Source: Candidatus Microthrix subdominans
GTDB lineage: Bacteria; Actinomycetota; Acidimicrobiia; Acidimicrobiales; Microtrichaceae
Direction of reading: 5' to 3'
Assembly (NCBI GenBank): GCA_016719385.1
Contig: JADJZA010000003.1
Span: 73,380 to 137,379 of the forward strand
Length of the DNA: 64,000 nt
Positions 8,294-17,402 of this stretch are shown one piece after another. The notes below the pieces were generated by a model, which was not told the origin of the DNA, ran no database searches, and worked only from the letters and a program-made list of their open reading frames with translations. A program made the translations under genes and the position numbers. Each line of letters opens with the position of its first letter. Within the stretch, counting starts at the first letter, position 1.

Positions 8294-9376
8294 TCAGCCC
8301 GAGGCGGGCTCGGGCCGACCGAGGTCACGGGGCGCAAACAGGTAGTGCGACACCCAAAACTCCGAGCCACCCCGAAAGGCGAACAGTTCCTCGCAGGCCA
8401 GGTGGAACAACCACCAGCGCCAGTACCAGCGCTCGGCATCGTCCGCTGAGGAGGATCCGCCGTAGGCCTCCGGCGCCGAGAACATCTCGATGATCTCGGA
8501 GCGTTTGGCCTCGTGGGTCTCCCGCCAGGCGGCCAGCGTTTTGGCGTAGTGGGTGCCGTCGAGGCGCCAGTGATCAAGCGCCACCAGGTGGCGCTGCTCA
8601 TGCAACAACAGGTCATCGGCCGGCATCACCCCACCCGAGAAGAAGAACCGGCCCATCCAATCCTGTTCGGACGTGGCCTCGAAGGGCCACGATCCACTGC
8701 GGTTGCTGAAGATGTGCACGAACGCCAGGCCGTCCGGCGCCAACCAACGGGCGATGCGTTCCATCAGCGCCCGATGGTTGTTGACGTGTTCGAACATCTC
8801 GACCGACACCACCCGGTCGAAGCGCCCGTCGGGTTCGAAGTCGGCCACGTCGGCAGTGTGCACGGTGACGTTGTTCAAGTACCGCTGCTGCGCCTCGGCG
8901 ACGATGTGGTCCCGCTGGGTGGCCGAGTTGGACACGGCCACGATCTCGGCGCACGGGTAGCGCTCGGCCATCCACAAGGTGAGCGATCCCCACCCGCAGC
9001 CCAGCTCGAGGATCCGCTGGCCGTCGGCCAACTGCGCCCGCTCGCACGTGAGCGCCAGCATCGCCTCCTCGGCATCGGCCAACGACTCGACGCCATCGGG
9101 CCAGTAGGCCGAGGAGTACTTCAGCCGGGGGCCGAGCACGGCCCGGAAGTACTCGGTGGGCACCTCATAGTGCTGCTCGTTGGCCTCCGCAGTGTGGGTG
9201 GTGATCGGGCCGTCGGCCCGCTCGGCGATCAACGCCCGCTGTCGCTGGGAGAACTCCTCAATCGTGCCCTCGTTCAGCACGGCCACCCGGCGGGCGATGC
9301 GGGCCCGGATGCCCAGCCGCACCGCCTGGGCGGGCAACCGCCCGGTTTCGGCTCGGTCGATCAGCTGCTTCATCAT
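8294..9376 (-). CDS. Cyclopropane-fatty-acyl-phospholipid synthase-like methyltransferase
   Basis: 360 residues. The CFA-synthase hallmark HYEVPTEYFRAVLGPRLKYSSAYW (about 69-92, listed here only as its landmarks HYEVP and KYSSAYW) precedes the SAM-binding loop ILELGCGWGS (122-131); VEMFEHV and the C-terminal WYWRWWLFHLACEELF region also fit. Predicted to transfer a methyl or methylene group from SAM to a lipid acyl double bond at the membrane surface. It lacks a full N-terminal CFA domain and is shorter than E. coli Cfa, so the product could be a methyl-branched rather than a cyclopropane chain. A TetR gene lies just upstream on the same strand. Confidence 0.83.
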   Translation of the reverse strand: MMKQLIDRAETGRLPAQAVRLGIRARIARRVAVLNEGTIEEFSQRQRALIAERADGPITTHTAEANEQHYEVPTEYFRAVLGPRLKYSSAYWPDGVESLADAEEAMLALTCERAQLADGQRILELGCGWGSLTLWMAERYPCAEIVAVSNSATQRDHIVAEAQQRYLNNVTVHTADVADFEPDGRFDRVVSVEMFEHVNNHRALMERIARWLAPDGLAFVHIFSNRSGSWPFEATSEQDWMGRFFFSGGVMPADDLLLHEQRHLVALDHWRLDGTHYAKTLAAWRETHEAKRSEIIEMFSAPEAYGGSSSADDAERWYWRWWLFHLACEELFAFRGGSEFWVSHYLFAPRDLGRPEPASG

Positions 9377-9456
9377 GGTGTTCGTTCGTCGCCCGACGCC
9401 GTTCTGGATGACGGCCCACCTGCCGGCGGTGCGTTTCGCTGGACGCTGTGGTGCGG

Positions 9457-10056
9457 TCAGCTGGTTGGGCCGGGCAGCGCCGCAAACCCGGCGCGCACCA
9501 GTTCGGCCAGGTCGATCCGATCGGGATCCTCCAACCAGCGGTCGGTGGCGGTGCGGGTGACCGCCATGCCCACCGCGGCGTACAGGGCCGGGCGTATGTC
9601 GTCGGCCGGATCGACGCCGAGGCGGTCGGCGAGGGCATCGGTCAACATCGCCTGAAAAGCCGGCGAGATCGTCACCTGCTGGTAGCGGCCCACGTTGGGC
9701 GAGGTCGCCACCAGGCGGGCCCGCTCGATCCGCAGGGCCCGCTGACGCTTGTAATACCCGGCCAGGCTGATCAGAGCACCGAGCATGGCGGCCATCGGCG
9801 ATTCGTCGGCCGGGCGTTCCCGCATGCGCCGGGCCAGCTCGTCGAACTCGTCGCGCCAGGCGCCGAAGAGCACCGCCTCCTTTGAATCGAAGTAGCGAAA
9901 GAAGGTGCGTTGCGACACGTCGGCGGCGGCGGCGATGTCGTCGACGGTCGTGTCGTCGTAGCCGTTGCGGGCGAACAGGTCCCAGGCGGCGTCGGTGATC
10001 GCCCGGTGGGTGGCCTGCTTCTTCTCTTCTCGTTTTGAGGTGGACACTTCGGCCAT
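9457..10056 (-). CDS. TetR/AcrR family transcriptional regulator
   Basis: 199 residues from the ATG at 10056. The N-terminal helix-turn-helix is clear (AITDAAWDLFARNGYDDTTV, then IAAAADVSQRTFFRYF), followed by an all-helical ligand-binding domain including YYKRQRALRIERARL. It lies 80 bp upstream of the CFA-synthase-like gene on the same strand and 40 bp downstream of the sulfatase gene, so it may regulate the methyltransferase and sense an acyl ligand; this is inferred from position only. Confidence 0.88.
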   Translation of the reverse strand: MAEVSTSKREEKKQATHRAITDAAWDLFARNGYDDTTVDDIAAAADVSQRTFFRYFDSKEAVLFGAWRDEFDELARRMRERPADESPMAAMLGALISLAGYYKRQRALRIERARLVATSPNVGRYQQVTISPAFQAMLTDALADRLGVDPADDIRPALYAAVGMAVTRTATDRWLEDPDRIDLAELVRAGFAALPGPTS

Positions 10057-10098
10057 GGGTCGATGGTAGGACAGCACGCTTGGACGCCCGCAGTTGGG

Positions 10099-12438
10099 CT
10101 ACTCGAACTTGGACCCCATCTGGCGCAGCACCTCGATCAGCGAGTTGGGCGAGTCGGCGGGGGCAGGGCCCGGCCGGTAGTCGACACCGTCGATCCTGCC
10201 GGTGAACGGGTAGGCGCCGTGAGCCTCGTAGAGCCCCCAGTGCACGGGCGAACGCCGGTCGAGGCCCACGTCGATGCCTTCAAAGGGCGCCATCGGGAAC
10301 AGGCAGGTCCACCCCTGGGCCGAGCCGACCTCGACGCCGTCGAGCGCCAGGGTGTTGTTCCACACGTTGCCCCCGGGCGCATCGAAGTCGGCGACGATGG
10401 TGTGCTCGCCCGCCGCCGGCCGTGGTCCGTCGATCGTGGCCAGCGTGCCGCGACCATCGTTGTAGCCCAGGTGCACCCCGGCGGCGTCCAGCCACATCAC
10501 GTAGCCGCCGCCCTGGTCGCCATGGGCCACGATGATCCCCTCGTCCTCTGCGTCGATCCGCACCCGGGCGGTGACGGTGAAGCTGCGGATCATCATCAGC
10601 TGCAACGAACGCCACCGCTCGAGCGTCGGTGTGCCCGGCAGCAGCGTGACCGGCCGCTCGTACACCTCGTTCCACGGGGGTCGTTGAAGGTATTTCAGCC
10701 CGCTGCCCTCGTCGAGGGGGTACACCTGGTTGTCCCGGGCCGCCGTGTCCCAGGCCTCCGACAGCTCGGCGACCAGGTCGGGATGCGCGCCGGCCAGGTT
10801 GTGGGACTCGGTCGGGTCGCTGGTCAGGTCGTACAGCTCCCACTCCTCGTCGGAGAACTCGGTGAGCGGGTAGTGCAGCGTGACCACCTCCCAGCCGTCG
10901 CGGTAGTACCCCCGGTGGCCGAGCATCTCGTAGTACTGCTCGGTGCGCACCGAGGGTGCTGCCGCGTCGGCGAGCACCGGGGCGAAGCTCAGCCCCTGCA
11001 TCGGCAGCAACCGCTTCCCGTTGCGGTGATCGGGCGCCTTCACGCCGGTCAGCTCCAGCAGCGTCGGCAACAGGTCGATGACGTGCACGTACTGGTCGCA
11101 CCACTCCCCCGGCCCGGCCGCATCTGCCGCCACGCCCCGCCCGGCCGCATCTGCCGCCACGCCCGGCCCCGCCATGATCATCGGCACCTGGTGGCCGCCG
11201 GCATGGGTGTTGATCTTGTATAGGCGAAAGGGCGTGTTGCCGCACGCCGCCCAGCCGCGCGGGTAGTGCGGCATCGACCTCGGTCCGCCGATCTCGTCGA
11301 TGCGGGCCAGATCGGCGGCGGTGTCGGTCGCCCCGAGCAGGTGCACGAAGTACGCCGTCGTCCCCTCGGCCTCGCCCTCTCGTGAGGCGCCGTTGTCCGA
11401 GGTGAACACAATGATCGTGTTATCGAGCTCCCCCATCTGGTCCAACGCGGTGCGCAGGCGACCGAAGCTGTCGTCGATCGAGGTGACCATGGCGGCATAC
11501 ACCTCCATGTACCGGGCGAACAGCCTCTGCTCGTCGGCGCTGAGCGAGTCCCACGGCGCCACCTCCTGGCCCGGTTCGGCGTTGCGAGGCGGCAGCTCGA
11601 TCGACTCAGAGACCAACCCGAGCGCCTTCATCCGGGCGAACCGCTCCTCCCGCAGCACGTCCCAACCGGCGTCGTAGCGGCCCCGCTGGGCCTCGATGTC
11701 GGCCACCTTGGCGTGCAGGGGCGCGTGCACCGAGCCGTGGCTGAAGTACATGAAGAACGGTTTCGCCGGGTTGGAGGCCTTGGAGCCTCGCACCATCTCG
11801 ATCGCCCGATCGGTGATGTCGTCGGTGAAGTAGTAGTCGTCGGGGTAGGTGTCGACGTTCACCGGCGAGTTGCCGTCGATCAGTCGGTGGGGCTGGTGCA
11901 GGTTGGTGAAGCCGTCGAGAAACCCGTAGAAGCGATCGAACCCACGCTGGGTCGGCCAGGAGTCGAACGGCCCGGCATCGGAGCAGTGGCTGTCCTTGGT
12001 CAGGTGCCACTTGCCCACCATGGCGGTGAAGTAGCCCGCATCGGAGAAGACCTCGGCGGCGGTGGCCACGTCATCGGCCAGCTCCATGGCATAGCCGGGA
12101 AACCCGGGATCGGAGTGGGCCACATGGCCCACCCCGGCCAGATGCGAGTTGATGCCGGTGAGCAGCGCCGCCCGGGTCGGCGAACACATCGGGGTGGCGT
12201 GGTAGTTGGAGAACCGCAGCGCGCCGGCGGCCAGCGCATCCAGGTTGGGGGTGGCGATCTCCGAGCCGTAGCAACCCAGGTCGGAGTACCCCAGGTCGTC
12301 GGCCATGATCACGATCACGTTGGGGGCGCCCTCGGGTGCGGTGGCCTCGCCCGGCCACCAAGGGTCGGACCCGGCCACCGTGCGGCCCGCCCGTCCCTCG
12401 AAGTTGCGGTACGCACCGGTGGCGGTGTCCTCGCTCAT
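10099..12438 (-). CDS. Arylsulfatase (type I, formylglycine-dependent)
   Basis: 779 residues from the ATG at 12438, preceded by a strong GGAGGGGACAG site. The sulfatase domain opens with VIVIMADDLGYSDLGCYG; Cys85 in C-S-P-T-R-A-A-L-L-T-G is the residue converted to formylglycine. MVGKWHL and TSDNGAS are further metal/substrate landmarks. The last 190 or so residues form a LamG-like beta domain (FTVTARVRIDAEDEG onward). No signal peptide is evident, so cytoplasmic action is possible. It hydrolyses sulfate esters; the substrate is unknown. A second paralog lies at 45471-47831, sharing the N-terminal FEGxxGRTVAxS motif. Confidence 0.92.
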   Translation of the reverse strand: MSEDTATGAYRNFEGRAGRTVAGSDPWWPGEATAPEGAPNVIVIMADDLGYSDLGCYGSEIATPNLDALAAGALRFSNYHATPMCSPTRAALLTGINSHLAGVGHVAHSDPGFPGYAMELADDVATAAEVFSDAGYFTAMVGKWHLTKDSHCSDAGPFDSWPTQRGFDRFYGFLDGFTNLHQPHRLIDGNSPVNVDTYPDDYYFTDDITDRAIEMVRGSKASNPAKPFFMYFSHGSVHAPLHAKVADIEAQRGRYDAGWDVLREERFARMKALGLVSESIELPPRNAEPGQEVAPWDSLSADEQRLFARYMEVYAAMVTSIDDSFGRLRTALDQMGELDNTIIVFTSDNGASREGEAEGTTAYFVHLLGATDTAADLARIDEIGGPRSMPHYPRGWAACGNTPFRLYKINTHAGGHQVPMIMAGPGVAADAAGRGVAADAAGPGEWCDQYVHVIDLLPTLLELTGVKAPDHRNGKRLLPMQGLSFAPVLADAAAPSVRTEQYYEMLGHRGYYRDGWEVVTLHYPLTEFSDEEWELYDLTSDPTESHNLAGAHPDLVAELSEAWDTAARDNQVYPLDEGSGLKYLQRPPWNEVYERPVTLLPGTPTLERWRSLQLMMIRSFTVTARVRIDAEDEGIIVAHGDQGGGYVMWLDAAGVHLGYNDGRGTLATIDGPRPAAGEHTIVADFDAPGGNVWNNTLALDGVEVGSAQGWTCLFPMAPFEGIDVGLDRRSPVHWGLYEAHGAYPFTGRIDGVDYRPGPAPADSPNSLIEVLRQMGSKFE
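11113..11166 (-). repeat. 27-bp in-frame tandem duplication inside the sulfatase gene
   Basis: Two near-identical 27-bp units encode a doubled nine-residue stretch (GVAADAAGR/P) in a loop of the arylsulfatase. The period is a multiple of three, so the frame is kept. Confidence 0.8.
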
Positions 12439-12716
12439 CTGTCCCCTCCCTCGATTGGGTCCCTCCGGCTCAGCAGCTGAGCCCGAAGCCACCCGTTGGT
12501 TTGCGCTGTCGACCGGCCGGTGGAGACGGGCTCGCAAGCGGGTCCGGTCAAGCCGTTCGAGTCTGCCCGATCATGGCCGACGCATCGAGTTGACGCATAC
12601 CTCGTATCCTGTCCTCCTGGTTCGAGCGATCCGACGGCGCCGATCGAGCACCGCAACCCCGGCTGCTCTACCTACCGCCCGTGCCTCGTGCCCCTGCCCC
12701 CCGACTGGTGTCGCCC

Positions 12717-13676
12717 ATGATCGAACTTCCACCCAGTGTCACCGTCGTGCTCGGCTCGGGCGGTGCCGGTGGTTGGATGTTCCACCTCGGGGCGCTCCGG
12801 GCGCTGCGGGCGGAGGCCGACTTCAACCTCGTCGACGCCCAACGAGTGATCGCCACCTCAGCCGGGGCCGGCGTCGCAGCGGCGGTGCTCACCGGCACCA
12901 GCCTGGAGGACACCGGCGACATCTTGATGTCGCCCCCCTCCGGTGAAGAGCGCACCGAGTTCGTCGAGGCCAGGGAGGCCAACCGCGACCGGGGGCTGGA
13001 GCGGCTGATGCCGGTGGCGCCCCAGCTGGCCTCGCAGGTGCTTCGCAACCCCTTGCTGGCCGGTTCCGGCCTGTTACCCGCCGGCAGGATTCCCACCGTC
13101 GGGTTGTCCCGGGCTGCGTCAATCCACGCCAACCACCCTTGGCCGCCCTCGCTGTGGATCACTGCCACCCGTCTCGACGACGGCGCCCTCGTCGTGTTCG
13201 GCCGTGACGACCTCGAGGTTCCGCTCGCCCAGGCGGCCCAGGCCAGCCAGGCCATCCCCGGGGCGTTTGCGCCGGTTGAGATCGACGGCGAGCGTTACGT
13301 CGACGGCGGGTTGTTGTCGCCCAACCACGCCGAGCTGGCCCTCGAAACGCCGACCGACCTGGTGGTCCTGGTCAGCGTGCAGAGCCGTCCCGGGCTGCGA
13401 GCCACCCGGATGCAGGCCCGCCGTCGCTTGGACACAGAGCTGACCCAGCTGCGGGAGGCGGGGCTGGCGACCGTGCTGATCGAGGTGGACGACGCCACCA
13501 ACGCCCGCTTTCGCGGCTTCCCACGCGGCGACCAGACCAACGGCAACGTGATCCAACAGCACGCTGCCCGCCTCACCCGTGCCGCCCTGCGCAGCTGGGC
13601 CGCCGGAGACCTGGATACCGGAGCTGACGGCGAACCGGACAACGAAGCGAACGGCGAAGTGGCCACCCCGGCCTGA
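12717..13676 (+). CDS. Patatin-like phospholipase family protein
   Basis: 319 residues from ATG 12717. Patatin elements in order: the Gly-rich oxyanion loop GSGGAGGW (about 13-20), the nucleophile elbow ATSAGAG around residue 45 and the catalytic Asp in YVDGGLLSP near residue 200. The elbow reads A-T-S-A-G rather than the usual G-x-S-x-G, with the Ser and following Gly kept. Predicted lipid acyl hydrolase (Ser-Asp dyad), cytoplasmic or peripheral. Divergent from the arylsulfatase across a 278-bp region in which I recognise no further feature. Confidence 0.82.
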   Translation: MIELPPSVTVVLGSGGAGGWMFHLGALRALRAEADFNLVDAQRVIATSAGAGVAAAVLTGTSLEDTGDILMSPPSGEERTEFVEAREANRDRGLERLMPVAPQLASQVLRNPLLAGSGLLPAGRIPTVGLSRAASIHANHPWPPSLWITATRLDDGALVVFGRDDLEVPLAQAAQASQAIPGAFAPVEIDGERYVDGGLLSPNHAELALETPTDLVVLVSVQSRPGLRATRMQARRRLDTELTQLREAGLATVLIEVDDATNARFRGFPRGDQTNGNVIQQHAARLTRAALRSWAAGDLDTGADGEPDNEANGEVATPA

Positions 13677-13692
13677 GCCGGTTGGCTCCGCA

Positions 13693-13753
13693 CCAAGCCC
13701 CGAGCCCCGAGCCCCGAGCCCCAAGCACCAAGCACCAAGCCCGAGCCCGAGCC
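13693..13753 (+). repeat. 7-bp tandem repeats just past the patatin stop codon
   Basis: Units CCGAGCC (three times) and CCAAGCA/CCAAGCC (four times), then two 6-bp units, run from 16 bp after the stop. This is non-coding minisatellite DNA on the same pattern as other gene-end arrays in the window. Confidence 0.8.
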
Positions 13754-13785
13754 GCGACACCAAGCACGCCGGAGTCGATGCATCT

Positions 13786-13837
13786 GCGAACTCTGCCGCT
13801 ATCGCGTTGTATACGACGCGATAGCGGCAGAGTTCGC
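13786..13837. other. 52-bp near-perfect palindrome
   Basis: Arms of 22 bp (13786-13807 and 13816-13837) are exact reverse complements; the 8-bp centre contains the self-complementary hexamer GTATAC with a single T/G mismatch pair around it. Intergenic, 109 bp before the RecQ start. It could be a terminator for the patatin gene, a cruciform, a regulator site or a REP-type mobile palindrome. Confidence 0.85.
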
Positions 13838-13945
13838 CTCTCGACCCTGGAGGTAGGGGCGCAAGGGTGCAGAGGTGAGGAGTGTGGACGCCGGGCGGCG
13901 TCGTCCGCCGGCCCGGCTGTCACCCGGCATCGGTACGGTGCTGAG

Positions 13946-16264
13946 GTGACCACGCTCACCGAACCGCCCCGCCCCTCCCCCGCCGAGGTCGCCGACGAGC
14001 TCACCGCCCACGTTCGGGCGCTCGCCGGGCCCGACGCCAACCCCCGCCCCGAGCAACTCGACGCGGTGACCGCAGTCGTCGCCGGGCGACAGCGCACCCT
14101 GCTGGTCGCCCGCACCGGCTTCGGCAAGTCGGCGGTGTACTTCTCGGCCACCCGCATGCTGCGCGACCGGGGCTGGGGGCCCACCGTCGTCATCTCCCCA
14201 CTGCTCGCCCTGATGCGCGACCAGGTGGCCGCCGCCGAACGGCTCGGTCTGGCTGCGGTGACGATCAACTCCTCCAACGTCGACGCCTGGGACGACCTGG
14301 AGGCCCGGATCGCCGCCGACGAGGTCGATCTGTTGTTGATTGCCCCCGAGCGTCTGGCCAACCCCGGCTTCCGCCGCCGGGTGTTCGACTCGCTGCGGTC
14401 CCGCGCCTTCACCCTGGTGTGCGACGAGGCCCACTGCATCTCCGACTGGGGCCATGACTTCCGCCCCGACTACCGCCGCTTGGGCACGCTGCTCGCCGAG
14501 CTGCCGCCGTGGACCCCGGTGCTGGCGACCACCGCCACCGCCAACGCCCGGGTCACCGACGACGTCGCCGCCCAACTCGGCAACGACACCCTGGTGCTGC
14601 GCACGTCGCTCGACCGCGAGTCGCTGCGTTTGTCGGTGGTCGACCTGCCCGACGACGCCCATCGCCTGGCCTGGCTGAGCGAAGTGTTTGAGGAGCTGCC
14701 CGGCTCGGGGATCGTCTACTGCCTCACGGTCGACCAGGCCGAGACGACTGCCCGGTGGCTGCGCGAGGAGGGCCACGACGCCGCCGCCTACACCGGCTCG
14801 GTCGATCCCGACGAACGACTTCGGCTTGAGACGGCGCTGCGGGCCAACGAGCTCAAGGCGCTGGTGGCCACCTCTGCCCTCGGCATGGGCTTCGACAAGG
14901 GCGACCTGGCCTTCTGCGTCCACCTCGGCCTGCCACCGTCGCCGGTGGCCTACTACCAGCAGATCGGACGCGCCGGCCGGTCGCTCGAGGTCGCCGAGGT
15001 GATCGCGCTGCCCCGCCCGGTGGAGGACGCCGCCGTCTGGCGCTGGTTCGAATCGGTGTCCCTGCCCTCCGAGGAGGTGTGCCGCAGCGCTCTCGATCAG
15101 CTCGACTACGACGAGCCCACCTCGATCGCCTTGCTCGAGCACAGCGTCAACCTGGGACGCAACCGCCTGGGCACCCTGATGAACATCCTGGAGGTGGACG
15201 GGGCGGTCGAACGGGTGGGTGGCGGCTGGATCCGCACCCGGGCCGACTGGGCCTACAACCACGAGCTGGCGTCGACGCTGTCGCAGCTGCGCCGGACGGA
15301 GTCCGGCCACATGCTCGCCTGGGCCGACCTCGACACATGCCGGTTGCGCGACCTGCGCGAGGCGCTCGATGATCCGGAGGCGGACGACTGCGGCCGCTGC
15401 GACAACTGCACCGGCTCCACCTGGCAGCGCGACCCCGACCAAGCGGTCGTCCAGCGGGCCCAGACCTTGCTGCGCGGCGGCGACCTGATCCTGGCGCCCC
15501 GCAAGCAATGGCCCAGCGGCCTGGGCGAGCCAAGGGGCCACATCGCCGCCGAGCGCCAAGCGCGGCCTGGCCGGGCCTTGGCCCGGGTGGGCGACGGCGG
15601 CTGGGACCAGACGATCGGCGCGCTGGTCGCCCGGGCCGACGCCGACGCTCGCAGTCGGACCACGGGTAGCCACACGGCGGACGCGGGCACGGTGGATGGC
15701 GGCACGACGGGCAGCGGCACGACGGACGCGAGCACGACGGGCAGCGGCACAACGGACAGCGGCACAACGGACAGCGGCACGGTGGCCCCGGCAACCGTGG
15801 CCGGGGAGGGCGCTGACGGACAGCCCCTGGTCCTCCCCGAGGACCTGCTGTGGGCGCTGGCCGGCATCTTGAAGCGCTGGGACTGGGGGCAGCGACCCAC
15901 GTGGATCTGTCCGGTGCCCTCCCGACGTCGCCAGCCCCTGATCGACGCTGTCGCCGACGGGCTCGGCGCGCTCGGCAAGCTGCCGGTGCACCGAGCCTTG
16001 GTCGCCCGGACCGATTGGGCCGGTGATGCCGGGGCCAACCGAGGCTTCCAGGCCGATCAGGCCAACTCGGCCCACCAGGTGCTGAACGTGTGGGACCGCT
16101 TCACCGTCGACGCCGAGGCGCTGCCACCGGGCGACACCGCATCCGGGCCGGTGCTGTTGATCGACGACGAGGTCGACAGCCGCTGGACGGTCACCGTGGC
16201 CACCTGGCTGCTCACCGGGGCGGGGAGCGGTCCGGTGCTGCCCCTCGCCCTCCGCACCCGTTGA
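13946..16264 (+). CDS. recQ: RecQ family ATP-dependent DNA helicase with C-terminal phosphoribosyltransferase-like domain
   Basis: 772 residues from GTG 13946; a longer open frame runs upstream through repeats and the palindrome and is not credible. Walker A is ARTGFGKS (55-62), the DEAH box is CDEAHCISDWGHDFR (159-173), motif VI lies in YYQQIGRAGRS, and the RecQ zinc Cys cluster is present (DCGRCDNC). The protein then has a Thr/Gly/Ser/Asp-rich linker made of GTTDSG-like repeats and a C-terminal domain with VLLIDDEVDS, a PRPP-loop-like motif seen in actinobacterial RecQ proteins. Unwinds 3'-5' DNA in recombination and repair. The last codons belong to the 17-bp array. Confidence 0.92.
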   Translation: MTTLTEPPRPSPAEVADELTAHVRALAGPDANPRPEQLDAVTAVVAGRQRTLLVARTGFGKSAVYFSATRMLRDRGWGPTVVISPLLALMRDQVAAAERLGLAAVTINSSNVDAWDDLEARIAADEVDLLLIAPERLANPGFRRRVFDSLRSRAFTLVCDEAHCISDWGHDFRPDYRRLGTLLAELPPWTPVLATTATANARVTDDVAAQLGNDTLVLRTSLDRESLRLSVVDLPDDAHRLAWLSEVFEELPGSGIVYCLTVDQAETTARWLREEGHDAAAYTGSVDPDERLRLETALRANELKALVATSALGMGFDKGDLAFCVHLGLPPSPVAYYQQIGRAGRSLEVAEVIALPRPVEDAAVWRWFESVSLPSEEVCRSALDQLDYDEPTSIALLEHSVNLGRNRLGTLMNILEVDGAVERVGGGWIRTRADWAYNHELASTLSQLRRTESGHMLAWADLDTCRLRDLREALDDPEADDCGRCDNCTGSTWQRDPDQAVVQRAQTLLRGGDLILAPRKQWPSGLGEPRGHIAAERQARPGRALARVGDGGWDQTIGALVARADADARSRTTGSHTADAGTVDGGTTGSGTTDASTTGSGTTDSGTTDSGTVAPATVAGEGADGQPLVLPEDLLWALAGILKRWDWGQRPTWICPVPSRRRQPLIDAVADGLGALGKLPVHRALVARTDWAGDAGANRGFQADQANSAHQVLNVWDRFTVDAEALPPGDTASGPVLLIDDEVDSRWTVTVATWLLTGAGSGPVLPLALRTR

Positions 16265-16405
16265 CCTGGCGCACCCGTCAACCCGGCGCACCCGTCGACC
16301 CGGGTACCCGTTGACCCGGGTACTCGTTGACCTGGCGAACCTGTAAACCCGGCGCTCCCGTCAACCCGGCTCAGCCGTTGACCCGGAGCAGCCGTTGGAC
16401 ATGCC
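16255..16405 (+). repeat. Nine 16-17-bp tandem repeats spanning the recQ stop codon
   Basis: Nine consecutive units built on CACCCGTTGACCCGGCG, seven of 17 bp and two of 16 bp. The first unit contains the final recQ codons and its TGA stop; the remaining eight fill the space to the convergent SDR gene. Confidence 0.88.
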
Positions 16406-16448
16406 CACCCGCTCACCGGCGGGCACCCGCCGACGGACCCGGGTGCCG

Positions 16449-17402
16449 TCAGTCGTCCGGCATTGCCTTGACGAGCGCCGCTGCGACGTCGAGAGCCACG
16501 CCGGTCTCGCGTTCGGACACCTCCCACAGCGTCGCAATCGCCCGGTCGGTGCCGGGCGGGGTGATCACCGGGCGTTTGAACGCCGGACCATTGGAGGAGA
16601 ACAGCGGCGCGTACATGTCACCGCCGGACGCGCCCGGGTCGGTAGCTGCCCGTAGCTGCGGCCGAGCGCCCACGACCGCCGACATGCCGACCACGGCGGT
16701 GAGGGGCTGGGCGATCACGCCCAACAGGCCGCCGCCGCCCTCGGCGGCGGTGTGGGACTGAAGCCCGGTGTTGGACAGCCCCGGGTGGGCCAGCAGGCTG
16801 ATCGCATTCGCCCCCGCCCGCTCGAAGCGCCGCTGAAGTCCCAGGCCGAAGTGGTAGTTGGCCAGCTTCGCCTGGCCGTAGGCCTTCCACGGCGCGTAGG
16901 TGCCCCGCAGGTGGGGGTTGTCCGGGTCCACCGGTCGCCCCTGCAGGCGGGCGATGCTGGTGACGGTCACCACGCGGGCTGCAGGCGCCCGCAGCAGCGG
17001 CACGAGCAGATGCGACGTCAACGCCCAATGGCCCAGGTGGTTGACGCCAAACTGCATCTCGAAGCCGTCGCTGGTCGTCCGCTCGGGCATCGCCATCAGC
17101 CCGGCGTTGTTGACGAGCAGGTCGATGGTGGCGTGGGCCGCCAGCACGCTGTCGGCCGCGCTGCGCACCGACGCCAGGTCGGCAAGATCCAGCTCGACGA
17201 TCTCCAGGGAGGCCTTCGGGTGCTCCGCGAGGATCTCGACCTCGGCCGCCGATGCCTTGGCCTGGTCGCGGGCCGCCATCACCACGTGCGCACCGGCGCC
17301 GGCCAGCGCCTTCGTCGTCTCCAGCCCGAGGCCACCGTTGGCCCCGGTGACGACGGCAACGCGTCCGCTCAGGTCGCCTATGTCGTCCTGGGTCCAGATC
17401 AT
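16449..17402 (-). CDS. Short-chain dehydrogenase/reductase
   Basis: 317 residues. Classical-to-extended SDR motifs: TGANGGLG cofactor loop near residue 20, NNAG (about 97-100), a TSI serine segment, and the catalytic YGQAK. The overall pattern (QFGVNHLGHWALT) fits the retinol-dehydrogenase/WWOX-like group. An NAD(P)-dependent alcohol or carbonyl oxidoreductase of unknown substrate. The ATG overlaps the stop of the HD-domain gene by 4 bp, so the two are coupled. Confidence 0.88.
   Translation of the reverse strand: MIWTQDDIGDLSGRVAVVTGANGGLGLETTKALAGAGAHVVMAARDQAKASAAEVEILAEHPKASLEIVELDLADLASVRSAADSVLAAHATIDLLVNNAGLMAMPERTTSDGFEMQFGVNHLGHWALTSHLLVPLLRAPAARVVTVTSIARLQGRPVDPDNPHLRGTYAPWKAYGQAKLANYHFGLGLQRRFERAGANAISLLAHPGLSNTGLQSHTAAEGGGGLLGVIAQPLTAVVGMSAVVGARPQLRAATDPGASGGDMYAPLFSSNGPAFKRPVITPPGTDRAIATLWEVSERETGVALDVAAALVKAMPDD

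Noticed and set aside
12550..12575. GTTCGAGTC in an intergenic region
   Set aside because: No T-stem pairing and no other tRNA arms nearby.
15045..15065. GGTTCGAATC, resembling a tRNA T-loop
   Set aside because: Inside recQ coding sequence, with no acceptor or anticodon stems.
16255..16405. CRISPR or attachment site
   Set aside because: Tandem units without spacers; no integrase nearby.
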